A DNA stretch of 64,000 nt from Rhodococcoides kroppenstedtii (lineage in GTDB: Bacteria > Actinomycetota > Actinomycetes > Mycobacteriales > Mycobacteriaceae). The notes beneath the pieces were generated by a model. The model was not told where the DNA came from. It did no database searches and saw only the letters and a list, made by a program, of their open reading frames with translations. The translations under genes and the position numbers were made by a program. Shown piece by piece: positions 1 to 8,052 of this stretch (position 1 is its first letter; each line of letters opens with the position of its first letter). The stretch is taken from assembly GCF_900111805.1 (NCBI RefSeq), contig NZ_FOJN01000009.1:1-64000 (forward strand), read 5' to 3'.

Positions 1-26
1 GGAACTCCTCTGGATGTGCAGCGGGC

Positions 27-1019
27 ATGGCTCGGACTCCTCTCCTGCAGCAGCAACGCTACAGATCAGGTGTCCGGAGAACCGGGTCAAGCTCCTTCGA
101 CGGGGGCGGTGCCAGCATCGAAGGCTTGACATCCGCCGACGAAAGCCTGAACACACCGATCCACCAGGAGGTCCCGGACCAACCCGCCAAGACCCCGCAG
201 CCGGTCGACAAGTACGCGCGCACTCTTCTCGCCCTCGTCGGCATCCCGACTCTCGTGGTCTTCGTCGGTCAGTGGATACCGGAATTGGGGCGCTGGTCCT
301 TCTTCCAGACCATCTCGGATCAGGTGGCACCCGTCGTCGGCGGCGGGCCGATCATGCCGGAAAGCGCCTTCGGGTGGCCCGGTGACCACAGTGGCTTCCT
401 GCCCACGATCGGACTTCTGTCCGTGGTCGTCCTCCGACTGAGCCTGCAGATCAAGAGCGACATCGCGCGCATCGTCGTGGTGCCGGCGGCGGGGTCGGCG
501 GCGGTGTCGTTTGCGCTCGGTGCTGTCGTCGCGCTGTTCACCGGAGGCATTCCTGACGGCACCGTGGGCGTCCTTCTGAGCGGTCTCGCTGCAGCAGTCG
601 CCGGACGCATTGCGTACCAAGTGATGTCGACACCCGTCGACGCTCCCGTTCCGCCGCGAGGCCTGGCCTCGGTCGCGGCGATTGCCACCGGGGTGACCGT
701 GCTACCGGCGATCGCGCTGGGTCGATGGGCCACAGCGGAGCCACTCGTGGATGTCGCCTCGAGCCTGCCGCGGGAGAACTCCGACGTCTTCCTCTGGCTC
801 TTCACGGACGTCGCGACCCTGTTGCAATGGGTCACCGGCGTGGCGCTCGCCGCATTTGTCGCCGCACTCGTCGAGACGGCGTCCAGTGTGGGTCGGCATT
901 CCTTGGTGCGGCCGATCGTCGTCGCGGTCGTGGCCCTCGGCGTGCTGATCGTCGCCGGCGGCGCAGCCGCCGACGCGAACACCGACGTCGTCTCGCGCTT
1001 CTTCGCCACGTACTACTGA
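27..1019 (+). CDS. Hypothetical multi-pass membrane protein, start uncertain
   Basis: I recognise no family. The first 60 or so residues are polar. After that come about six hydrophobic segments, beginning near residue 66 (LLALVGIPTLVVF) and ending near residue 315, with a short polar C-terminus. The reading frame is open to the left edge of the window, so the true start may lie outside it; the ATG at 27 has no obvious ribosome binding site. A strong hairpin follows the stop codon and separates this gene from the convergent gene on its right. The protein is probably in the cytoplasmic membrane; its role is unknown. Confidence 0.6.
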   Translation: MARTPLLQQQRYRSGVRRTGSSSFDGGGASIEGLTSADESLNTPIHQEVPDQPAKTPQPVDKYARTLLALVGIPTLVVFVGQWIPELGRWSFFQTISDQVAPVVGGGPIMPESAFGWPGDHSGFLPTIGLLSVVVLRLSLQIKSDIARIVVVPAAGSAAVSFALGAVVALFTGGIPDGTVGVLLSGLAAAVAGRIAYQVMSTPVDAPVPPRGLASVAAIATGVTVLPAIALGRWATAEPLVDVASSLPRENSDVFLWLFTDVATLLQWVTGVALAAFVAALVETASSVGRHSLVRPIVVAVVALGVLIVAGGAAADANTDVVSRFFATYY

Positions 1020-1049
1020 GCGATCGACACCCGACAGGCTCCGACAGAC

Positions 1050-1083
1050 GAGGCCCGGCGCGCCGTGTGACGCGCCGGGCCTC
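1050..1083. terminator. Bidirectional terminator hairpin
   Basis: A perfect 13-bp inverted repeat (GAGGCCCGGCGCG at 1050-1062 and its complement at 1071-1083) with an 8-nt loop lies between two convergent stop codons at 1019 and 1098. Such GC-rich hairpins with little T tract are usual terminators in actinobacteria. It could serve both genes. Confidence 0.75.
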
Positions 1084-1097
1084 GTTCTGAACTCGGG

Positions 1098-1586
1098 TCA
1101 GACAGGTGTCGAGGCGTCACCGCTGACGGGCAGTGCCGCCAGCGCTCGACGGATTCGCCACCGATGCGCCATGATTCGATCGACTCCGATGACCATCCCC
1201 CCTTGATTGATCCAATGCGAGGTCCACACGCTGACCTGAACGCCTTCGGGAAATTGTTCCGCGTCGATCGACATAGTCGGTTGCACTCCGAAGGACCGGA
1301 CGCCCAAACCCATTCCACGGGCCTTGTAGTTCAACTGCCCGGGGCCGTCGACCTGCTTCCACAACGGCCCGAAGAGAGATGCCACCGCCCGGAGGACGAC
1401 CTCGTCGGTCGACGCGACGAGGAAATCCTCCTGGTTCCGCGCGCGAGCCGAGAACACCAGCGCAGCAACCCATGTCGCGAACACGAAAGCCAGGAAGAGG
1501 ACGAAGACGGTGCCAGGACTCTCGGTGACGAACCAACCGGACAACAGAACGACCGCACCCAGCACGGACCAAGCGAGCATGACCAT
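1098..1586 (-). CDS. Hypothetical membrane protein with cytoplasmic C-terminal domain
   Basis: A protein of 162 residues with two hydrophobic helices at about 4-19 and 28-46, followed by a soluble region of about 110 residues with no motif I recognise. The layout (hairpin anchor plus soluble domain) resembles small bacterial PH-like or signalling domains, but this is only a structural impression. The ATG at 1586 follows a purine-rich stretch (AGGAGATC) that is a good ribosome binding site. It converges on the gene to its left across the hairpin at 1050-1083. Function unknown. Confidence 0.65.
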   Translation of the reverse strand: MVMLAWSVLGAVVLLSGWFVTESPGTVFVLFLAFVFATWVAALVFSARARNQEDFLVASTDEVVLRAVASLFGPLWKQVDGPGQLNYKARGMGLGVRSFGVQPTMSIDAEQFPEGVQVSVWTSHWINQGGMVIGVDRIMAHRWRIRRALAALPVSGDASTPV

Positions 1587-1632
1587 GAGATCTCCTTACA
1601 AGAGTGTGGGAAGGGCAGTCACGCGAGCGCTG

Positions 1633-1773
1633 TCATCGGTGCTGTGAGCACGGCGCGCCCCCGTGTCCTCGGCAGGACGTGCAGTGACCGAACATCCCCC
1701 ACACTTTGCCCTCACCCTTGCAGGTACTGCATCGGCGCTCGCGGCATCGCGAGCAGCGGTCGTCGTAAGCCAT
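1633..1773 (-). CDS. Small zinc-ribbon protein with DnaJ-like CxxC motifs
   Basis: A 46-residue protein carrying three CxxC knuckles: CSRC, CSTCKGEG and CTSCRGHG. Two of them follow the CxxCxGxG pattern of the DnaJ cysteine-rich domain, so binding of one or two zinc ions is likely. The frame continues upstream, but the ATG at 1773 is preceded by a near-perfect AAGGAGG and is the better start. No J domain is present and no DnaJ gene is near, so this is a stand-alone zinc ribbon of unknown role. Confidence 0.7.
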   Translation of the reverse strand: MAYDDRCSRCRERRCSTCKGEGKVWGMFGHCTSCRGHGGAPCSQHR

Positions 1774-1876
1774 GTTGCCTCCTTGCAGAATGCGCTGACT
1801 GCGCACTCCGGAGACTAGGACGCTCGAACCTGTTGCAGGAGAGTCCGTTCGAACGACAGCGACATGGCAGAACCCC

Positions 1877-2758
1877 CTACCCCACCAACCCCCGCCCGTT
1901 CTCACGCACCACGTCCCGCGCCCAGTCGTCACCGAGCCCGAGTTCCATGACGGCCCGGAGGGCGTCGGCGTAGGGGTACGGGATGTTGGGGAAGTCGCTG
2001 CCGAACAGGATGCGCTTCTGCAGGTCGAGCAGCCTCGGGCGCAGGTCCACCGGGAAGGGCGCGAGCCGCTCGGTGAACGCGGTGAACACCATGGTGGTGT
2101 CCAGCCGCACCCTCTCGTACCGGTCGGCGAGGTCCAGGAACTGCGCGTACTCCGGCATGCCCATGTGCGCGATCACCAACGGCAGGCGGGGGTAACGACG
2201 CATCAGGGTCTCGACGGGGTCGGGACCGGTGTAGCGACCCGGCTCGGGACCGGACCCGCAATGGATCACCACCGGGACGCCGGCGTCCTGGATCGCGCCC
2301 CACACGTCGTCGAGAAGCGGGTCGTGGACGTCGTAATCCCCCACCTGCACATGGCATTTGAAGACGCCCACGCCGTCGTCGATCGCCGTCCGGACGTACG
2401 ACGCCGCCTCGGCCTCCGGATAGAACGTGCCGGTGCGGACGCAGTCCGGCGTTCGATCCGCGAACTCCCCGGCCCACCCGTTCAGCCACTGCGCCATGCC
2501 CGGCTTGTGGGGGTAGAGCAGGGAGGTGAACCGCTCGACGCCGTAGGCACGGAGCCGCTGGGTCCGCGCGTCCTCCTCGGTGCGGTACTCGATGGGCCAG
2601 GGCTGACCCAGCCGCGGCTCGACCGCGTCGAAGTAGCCCCACACCTTGGCCAGCACGTTGTGCGGCATGAAGTGGGTGTGGATGTCCACCATCGAGTCCA
2701 GCCCCAGGTCGGCGAGGAGCGCGCGAACGCGGGCGACGTCGTGATCGAGTTCCGGCAC
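1877..2758 (-). CDS. Amidohydrolase family 2 metal-dependent hydrolase
   Basis: A 293-residue protein of the amidohydrolase-related (TIM-barrel) superfamily. The metal-binding HxH is seen as DIHTHFMPH near residue 26. A conserved histidine follows in VVIHCGSGPEPG, then IAHMGMPEY, and the late aspartate lies in LFGSDFPNIPY. Members hydrolyse or decarboxylate aromatic and cyclic substrates; the substrate here cannot be read from sequence. I chose the GTG at 2758 because longer versions run into the divergent alcohol dehydrogenase promoter. The gene may share its 74-bp upstream region with that dehydrogenase. Confidence 0.85.
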   Translation of the reverse strand: MPELDHDVARVRALLADLGLDSMVDIHTHFMPHNVLAKVWGYFDAVEPRLGQPWPIEYRTEEDARTQRLRAYGVERFTSLLYPHKPGMAQWLNGWAGEFADRTPDCVRTGTFYPEAEAASYVRTAIDDGVGVFKCHVQVGDYDVHDPLLDDVWGAIQDAGVPVVIHCGSGPEPGRYTGPDPVETLMRRYPRLPLVIAHMGMPEYAQFLDLADRYERVRLDTTMVFTAFTERLAPFPVDLRPRLLDLQKRILFGSDFPNIPYPYADALRAVMELGLGDDWARDVVRENGRGLVG

Positions 2759-2832
2759 GCCCTCACTATGGCACCGCGACCGGACCGACCCCAGGGGTGC
2801 TCCGATGGCCTCGGAGGAGTAGAGACATACGC

Positions 2833-3876
2833 ATGAAAGCAACGTTCATGTACGCCGCCGGGGACGTCCGTGTCGAGACCGTGCCCGACCCGCGGATCCT
2901 CGAACCGACCGACGCCATCGTCCGCGTGGTCCGCGCGTGCGTGTGCGGCTCCGACCTGCACCCCTACCACTCGCTGAAGCCCCGCAGCGAGGGCCGGCCC
3001 ATGGGGCACGAGCTGATCGGCGTGATCGAGGACCTCGGCGCCGAGGTGACGGGTCTGCGCAAGGGCGACTTCGTCATCACCCCGTTCACGTACTCCGACA
3101 ACACCTGCGCGTTCTGCCGGGAAGGGCTGCACACCTCGTGCGTCCACGGCGGCGGCTGGGGCAGCGCCGAGACCGGCGGACTGCAGGCCGAGTACGCCCG
3201 CATCCCGCAGGCATCCGGAACGTTGGTGGCGGTGCCGGGTGTCGACGAGCACTCGGACCTGCTGCCGTCGCTGCTCACGCTCTCCGACGTCTACCTCACC
3301 GGCTACCACGCCGCGGTGATGGGCCGCGTCGAGCAGGGCAAGACCGTCACGGTCATCGGCGACGGCGCGGTGGGCCTCTCGGCGGTGCTGGCCTCCCGGC
3401 AGCTCGGCGCCGAGCGCATCATCCTCATGGGCCGGCACACCTCCCGCACCGACCTCGGCCGCGAGTTCGGCGCCACCGACGTGGTGGCCGAGCGTGGCGA
3501 CGAGGGCATCGAGAAGGTCAAGGAGCTCACCGGCGGCGAGGGCAGCCACGTGGTGCTCGAAGCCGTCGGGCACATGCCGGCGTACGAGCAGGCCTACGGC
3601 ATCGTCCGTCCCGGCGGCGTCATCTCACGCGTGGGTGTGCCGCAGTACCAGGACGCGCCCGTGGGGTGGGCCTCGCTGTTCGGCCACAACGTGACGCTGA
3701 CGGGCGGCGTCGCTCCCGTCCGCGCCTACCTCGAGCATGCCATCCCGCAGGTGCTCGACGGGACCATCGCGCCGGGCAAGGTGTTCGACCGGTCCGTGCG
3801 TATCGACGACGTCCCGGACGCGTACCGCGCCATGGACGACCGTGAGGCTCTGAAGGTGATGATCGACTTCGGGTGA
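2833..3876 (+). CDS. Zinc-dependent alcohol dehydrogenase (MDR family)
   Basis: A 347-residue medium-chain dehydrogenase/reductase. Catalytic zinc ligands are seen in CGSD (Cys38) and GHE (His59, Glu60). The NAD(P)-binding glycine motif GDGAVG is at about 176-181. The structural zinc lobe has only three of the usual four cysteines (Cys92, Cys95, Cys103); the first is replaced by Asp89, a variant I recall in other actinobacterial members. The ATG at 2833 follows GGAGGAG at a slightly long distance. It is divergent from the amidohydrolase and resembles the second dehydrogenase at 40252, with nearly the same VETVPDPRI start. Substrate unknown. Confidence 0.9.
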   Translation: MKATFMYAAGDVRVETVPDPRILEPTDAIVRVVRACVCGSDLHPYHSLKPRSEGRPMGHELIGVIEDLGAEVTGLRKGDFVITPFTYSDNTCAFCREGLHTSCVHGGGWGSAETGGLQAEYARIPQASGTLVAVPGVDEHSDLLPSLLTLSDVYLTGYHAAVMGRVEQGKTVTVIGDGAVGLSAVLASRQLGAERIILMGRHTSRTDLGREFGATDVVAERGDEGIEKVKELTGGEGSHVVLEAVGHMPAYEQAYGIVRPGGVISRVGVPQYQDAPVGWASLFGHNVTLTGGVAPVRAYLEHAIPQVLDGTIAPGKVFDRSVRIDDVPDAYRAMDDREALKVMIDFG

Positions 3877-3972
3877 ACCGGCCATTCCGGGTCAATCCCC
3901 CGTGTCATTCGTTCGGAGGACACCGATTCCCCTGTTCTTGCGGCGGAAACCGGGATACGGGACACTCGCGGT

Positions 3973-4101
3973 ATGGCGAAGAGGACGTCCACCGTTCGTG
4001 ACCCCCGGAAACCGCGACCGCTCGAGGCCGCGCTGCTCGGTGTGAGCGGCGTGGTCCTCGCCGGCCTGCTCGCGCTCTGCGCCGCGAAGGGCCTGCTGTA
4101 A
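3973..4101 (+). CDS. Small single-helix membrane protein
   Basis: A 42-residue reading frame starting at ATG 3973: a basic N-terminus (MAKRTSTVRDPRKPRP) followed by one hydrophobic helix (LLGVSGVVLAGLLALCAA). The positive-inside rule would place the N-terminus in the cytoplasm. It is too short for most gene finders. The codon use is GC-rich like its neighbours, but no ribosome binding site is clear, so coding is probable rather than certain. A hairpin overlaps the gene end. Confidence 0.45.
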   Translation: MAKRTSTVRDPRKPRPLEAALLGVSGVVLAGLLALCAAKGLL

Positions 4102-4102
4102 C

Positions 4103-4123
4103 CACGCGCGCTACACGCGCGTG
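4103..4123. terminator. Short hairpin between convergent small genes
   Basis: An 8-bp perfect stem (CACGCGCG and CGCGCGTG) with a 5-nt loop sits exactly at the meeting point of the stop codons of two convergent small membrane-protein genes. It probably acts as a terminator in both directions, though there is no T tract. Confidence 0.45.
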
Positions 4124-4308
4124 AGCAGCGTGTTCTTCGTCTTGGACTCGAACCACACCAGCTCGAGGTAAGCGCCGGCGCGATCGGTCTCGGACCGCTC
4201 GTCGGCCCGGCGAATGGCGTAGCCCATCTTGACGCCGAGCACGACGGCCCCGACGGTCCACACCGCGAGAACGGCCACCGCGACGATCAGCCACATCATG
4301 TGACCCAT
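4111..4308 (-). CDS. Small membrane protein
   Basis: A 65-residue protein with one N-terminal hydrophobic helix (about residues 5-27) and a charged C-terminal half rich in Arg, Glu and Lys. No family recognised. The start could also be the internal ATG pair at codons 4-5. The stop codon lies inside a hairpin shared with the convergent gene. Its role is unknown. Confidence 0.5.
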   Translation of the reverse strand: MGHMMWLIVAVAVLAVWTVGAVVLGVKMGYAIRRADERSETDRAGAYLELVWFESKTKNTLLTRV

Positions 4309-4351
4309 TCGACACCGGTGCGGGAATGGATCGCCCGGCCCGGAATTCGGA

Positions 4352-4549
4352 TCACGTGCGCCGCGCCGCGGGTCCCCACAGCTGGTACGCCGACCCGACG
4401 GCCACGATCGGCCAGCACACGATCGCGATCCACACGCTCGCGGCCCGCTCGCCGATCGACAGGTCGTAGATCGCGAGAATGGTGAGCGCGGCTCCCACCA
4501 CGAACGTGAAGACGTTCAGCTTTCTACGGTTTTCCGCCGAAATAGCCAT
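4352..4549 (-). CDS. Small two-helix membrane protein
   Basis: A 65-residue protein. After a basic start (MAISAENRRKLN) there are two hydrophobic segments at about residues 13-28 and 37-57, ending in a short basic tail. No family recognised. It is on the same strand as the reductase-like gene to its right (4616-5179) but 66 bp away, so co-transcription is possible. Confidence 0.55.
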   Translation of the reverse strand: MAISAENRRKLNVFTFVVGAALTILAIYDLSIGERAASVWIAIVCWPIVAVGSAYQLWGPAARRT

Positions 4550-4615
4550 GACCGGGAAACTACGACACCCCTGCGGTGCCTGCTACTCGAGTTTTCCCCG
4601 CATTGTTGGATTTCG

Positions 4616-5179
4616 TCACCGCTGGACGTCGAAAACCTGCTTCTGAATTCCGTTCGAATACACCTCGTGCTCGACCAGAGTCAGCTTCTGCAGATCCTTG
4701 TCCGTCTCGCTGAACAGCCGCCGGCCCGCACCGAGCAACACCGGGAAGACCAACAGGTGGTACCGATCCACCAGTCCCGCGTCGGCGAGCGACTTGCCGA
4801 GCGTCGCGCTGCCGTGGACCGCGATCGGCCCGCCGTCGGTCTCCTTGAGCGCGGCCACGTCGTCGACGGAGCGGAGCACGGTGGCCGGCCACCGCTCGTC
4901 GTCACGCTCCAGAGTCGTCGACACCACGTATCGCGGCATCGCGTTGTACTCGGCGAAGTCCGCCATGGTCGGCCAAACCGGCGCGAACGCCTCGTACGAC
5001 GTGCGACCCAGCAGCAGGGCCGTCGTCTCCGACTGCTCCCGGCCCTTGATCTCGTACGCGGCCTCGTCGAACTCCACGGCCTGGAACGTCCACCCGGAGT
5101 TGCGGTAGCCGGGCTCGCCGCCCGGCGCCTCCATCACTCCGTCGACGGACACGAACGCGGTGACGATCAACTGGCGCAT
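4616..5179 (-). CDS. Dihydrofolate reductase family protein (RibD C-terminal domain)
   Basis: A 187-residue single-domain protein of the RibD_C / bacterial dihydrofolate-reductase-like family. The start VTAFVSVDGVMEAPGG, the central LLLGRTSYEAF, and the late GSATLGKSL and FPVLLGAGRRLF are family hallmarks of an NADPH-binding reductase fold. Members reduce pteridine or pyrimidine-like compounds, but most stand-alone members have no known substrate. The ATG at 5179 follows GGAGGAG at good spacing. It lies downstream of modA on the same strand, with a 71-bp gap. Confidence 0.85.
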   Translation of the reverse strand: MRQLIVTAFVSVDGVMEAPGGEPGYRNSGWTFQAVEFDEAAYEIKGREQSETTALLLGRTSYEAFAPVWPTMADFAEYNAMPRYVVSTTLERDDERWPATVLRSVDDVAALKETDGGPIAVHGSATLGKSLADAGLVDRYHLLVFPVLLGAGRRLFSETDKDLQKLTLVEHEVYSNGIQKQVFDVQR

Positions 5180-5250
5180 GACTTCTCCTCCACTGACGGA
5201 CTCTTACGTCTTCCGACTCGCGTCGTCACGAAAACTCACCGCGGCGCGCG

Positions 5251-6039
5251 TCAGGGCGCGGCGAACCCGGCGTTCTCCAGCACCGCACGACCCTCCGGGC
5301 CGGTCAGCAACTCCTCGAATGCCCGTGCCGCCGCAGCGTTTCGCGACTCCCCGAGCACCGCGACGGGGTAGGTGTTGACGGCCTGCGCCGACTCCGGGAA
5401 CGGGACGGTCGCGACGGCCTCCCCCGCGCCCGACGCGTCCGTGACGTACACCAGACCGGCGTCCGCTTCGCCGGCGGTGACCTTGCCCAGCACGTCGGTG
5501 ACGGCCGATTCCTCGCTGACCGGGGTGATGTCGACCCCCGTGGCCGACTCGAGCGTCGCGGTCGCGGACCCGCACGGCACCTGCGGCGCGCAGACGACGA
5601 CCTTGGCGCCGGGGGTCGCGAGATCGGCGAACGACGTGATGCCCGCCGGGTTGTCCGGCGGGGTGACGATGGTGAGGGTGTTGGTGGCGAAGTTCGTCGG
5701 CTCGCCGGCGATCAGCCCGGCGTCGACCGCCTTCGTCATGTTGGCGGTATCCGCGGACGCGAACACGTCGCCCGGTGCGCCCTGGGTCAGCTGGGTGACC
5801 AGGTCCGACGACCCGGCGAACGTGAAGGTGACCGTGGTGCCGGGGTGCGCGGCCTCGAACTGCGCCCCCAGCTCGGTGAACGTCGCCTTCAGCGACGCCG
5901 CCGCGAACACCGTGATTTCGCCGGTGATCGCACCGTCCGCACCTCCGGTGGCGTCGTCGGTGTCCGACGACGAACATCCGGCCAGGACGAGGGACGCGGC
6001 GGACAGCGACGCCGCGGCGACGCGGAACGTGGTGGTCAC
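5251..6039 (-). CDS. modA: Molybdate ABC transporter substrate-binding lipoprotein
   Basis: A 262-residue ModA-type binding protein. A signal sequence ends in the lipobox LVLAGC near residue 22, so the mature protein should be lipid-anchored outside the membrane. The mature domain starts with EITVFAAASLKATFTEL and contains FAGSSDLVTQL and GDVFASAD, the motifs that hold molybdate or tungstate. The GTG at 6039 gives a normal signal peptide; the longer frame upstream is not credible. The permease (modB) and ATPase (modC) that normally follow are absent: the next gene is a reductase and the upstream gene is divergent. Confidence 0.9.
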   Translation of the reverse strand: MTTTFRVAAASLSAASLVLAGCSSSDTDDATGGADGAITGEITVFAAASLKATFTELGAQFEAAHPGTTVTFTFAGSSDLVTQLTQGAPGDVFASADTANMTKAVDAGLIAGEPTNFATNTLTIVTPPDNPAGITSFADLATPGAKVVVCAPQVPCGSATATLESATGVDITPVSEESAVTDVLGKVTAGEADAGLVYVTDASGAGEAVATVPFPESAQAVNTYPVAVLGESRNAAAARAFEELLTGPEGRAVLENAGFAAP

Positions 6040-6171
6040 GGCAAGAGGGCCTTTCGGGTGAGGAGCGGGCTCTCCCGCCGTCGGGGACGATACGGGGCGC
6101 CGAGTCACGTCGGCATCGACACGCCCCGCCTTTCCGCACTTCGGCGTCCGTACCGACCGGAACGACGACGC

Positions 6172-6225
6172 TATTCGGACCCCATATCCACCACGGGCTC
6201 TGGTAAACGTTTTGCCGTCCGAATA
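6172..6225. repeat. Inverted repeat in the modA / GGDEF-EAL divergent spacer
   Basis: A 9-bp perfect inverted repeat (TATTCGGAC at 6172-6180 and GTCCGAATA at 6217-6225) flanks 36 nt of comparatively AT-rich DNA in the 270-bp spacer between modA and the divergent GGDEF-EAL gene. It may be an operator or may frame the two promoters. I see no other gene in this spacer. Confidence 0.35.
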
Positions 6226-6309
6226 TGCTTGCGTCAACGAATCTGTCATCACCTGTTGGATGTCATCCGGGGTCGGGCCGGGTGGCCCCGGCGATGGAGC
6301 GTGGAATCG

Positions 6310-8031
6310 ATGTTGCGCACCCCGGCAGCCGTGCCGACCCGCGATCGTATCGCCCGGTCGTCGCGTCGCGCCGTCGTGATGCTCATCGTCGTCGTGGGAT
6401 CCGCCGGAACCTTCTCCGCTCTGTCCGGCGAACTGCGCCCCGGCGGGCTCTGGGTCGTCGCCGCGGCATCCGCGACCACCATTCCCGTCGCGTACGCCTG
6501 GCGGCGGTGGTTCCGACGGTGGGACGCCATGGCACCCCTCTTCATCCTGTACTCCGACATCGGCATCACCGCGGTGCTGTTCAGCTTCGAGTCCTCCTGG
6601 GACGCCCTGCCCGGAGCCGTGCTGCTGATCCTCGTCTCGCTGTTCGGCGTGGTGTTCACCACCAGCCGGGTCCTCCGGATGCACATCGTGTTCTCCGTGG
6701 TGGTCACCCTGGTCCTGGCCGCCATGGCCGCCGACGAGGCCGACCCCATGCTGCTCGCCGCCCGCACCGTCACCATCCTGGGCGCCAGCACCACCCCGTT
6801 CCTGGTGCAGCTCTACGTCGCGTACCTGCGCGACCAGGTGTCGACCTCACGCCGCGACACCACGACCGGTCTGCTGAACCGCCGCGGCCTCGAAGCCGCC
6901 ATCGGCCAGGTCCAACAGTTGCGGACCGCCGACCTCACCATGGGCGTCGCCCTGATCCACGTCGCCCTCGAGGACATCGACGCCCGTCACGGGCGCACCA
7001 CCGCCAAGGAAGTGGTCGCCGAACTGACCGGGGCCTTGCGCGAGAGCGCCCCCGGCGCGCTGATCGCCCGCATTCGGCACGCCGAGTTCGCCTGCGTTCT
7101 GCTGGGCGGCGCCGACCGCGTGGCCGAGGACCTCGATGCCCTGCGTGACGACGTCGAATCCCTCCGGCTGCGCAGCGCGCCCACTCCGCTGACGTGCACG
7201 ACGTCCCGCGCGCACCTCGGCGACGGCACCTCGCGCCTGGTGGTGCTGGGCCGACTGATCGCCTCGGCCTCGCTGGCGCGGTACTCCGGCACGCTCGAAG
7301 GCGACGAACGACGCCCGGAGCACGACCACCTCGTCGACCTCCTCGCCGACGGCGGCCCGACCATCGTGTTCCAACCCGTCGTCCGCGTGGGGGACGGAAC
7401 CGTGGCCGGATACGAGGCCCTCTCCCGCTTCCCGGCCGGCCACGGCACCCCGCAGACGTGGTTCGCCGACGCCGCCGCGGCCGGCCTGCAGACTCCCCTC
7501 GAGCTGGCGGCCGTGCAGCGCGCCGTGCTCGCCTCTCACCACCTCGAGCCGGACGCGTTCCTCGCCATCAACGTCTCCGCCGGCACCATCATGGCGGCGG
7601 ACCTCACTCGGCTGCTGCTGCCCCTGGCCACGCAGCGGCGGGTGATCGTCGAGATCACCGAACACGACCTGGTGCGCGACTACCACCAGCTCACCCTCGC
7701 CCTCGACGACCTGCGCGCCGCGGGCCTGTCCATTTCCGTCGACGACGTCGGCGCCGGCCACTCGGGCCTGCGTCAGCTGGTCGAGATCAAGCCGGACGTG
7801 GTCAAACTCGACGCCTCCATCGTCCGCGGCCTCGACCACGACCCCATGCGCCGCGCCGCCGCGAAGGCCCTCACCTCCTTCGCCGGTGACATCGGTGCGG
7901 AGTGCATCTACGAGGGCATCGAGACCGAGGACGAACTCGAGGCGGCCCGGGCCCTCGGCGCCGGCCTCGTCCAGGGCTTCCTCCTCGGCCGACCCACCGC
8001 CGTGCCCCTGTCCGTCGAACACACCGCCTGA
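6310..8031 (+). CDS. Membrane-anchored GGDEF-EAL protein, likely c-di-GMP phosphodiesterase
   Basis: A 573-residue protein: about six hydrophobic segments (residues 21-173), a GGDEF domain (about 180-330) and an EAL domain (about 340-565). The GGDEF active site is degenerate: the expected GGDEF position reads RHAEF (256-260), so cyclase activity is unlikely, although the DTTTGLLNRR entry motif remains. The EAL side is intact: Glu369 in YEAL, Asn421, Glu448, Asp478-Asp479, Lys499, Glu535 and Gln555. It should therefore hydrolyse cyclic di-GMP in response to a membrane signal. The ATG at 6310 follows GGAG at a long spacing; GTG 6301 is the alternative. Confidence 0.9.
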   Translation: MLRTPAAVPTRDRIARSSRRAVVMLIVVVGSAGTFSALSGELRPGGLWVVAAASATTIPVAYAWRRWFRRWDAMAPLFILYSDIGITAVLFSFESSWDALPGAVLLILVSLFGVVFTTSRVLRMHIVFSVVVTLVLAAMAADEADPMLLAARTVTILGASTTPFLVQLYVAYLRDQVSTSRRDTTTGLLNRRGLEAAIGQVQQLRTADLTMGVALIHVALEDIDARHGRTTAKEVVAELTGALRESAPGALIARIRHAEFACVLLGGADRVAEDLDALRDDVESLRLRSAPTPLTCTTSRAHLGDGTSRLVVLGRLIASASLARYSGTLEGDERRPEHDHLVDLLADGGPTIVFQPVVRVGDGTVAGYEALSRFPAGHGTPQTWFADAAAAGLQTPLELAAVQRAVLASHHLEPDAFLAINVSAGTIMAADLTRLLLPLATQRRVIVEITEHDLVRDYHQLTLALDDLRAAGLSISVDDVGAGHSGLRQLVEIKPDVVKLDASIVRGLDHDPMRRAAAKALTSFAGDIGAECIYEGIETEDELEAARALGAGLVQGFLLGRPTAVPLSVEHTA

Positions 8032-8052
8032 CCCGCACCTACGCTGACCGTC

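Noticed and set aside
5251-6684. Long N-terminal extension of modA to 6684
   Set aside because: The extension is charged, non-conserved and lies opposite the start of the GGDEF-EAL gene. The GTG at 6039 gives an exact lipoprotein signal.
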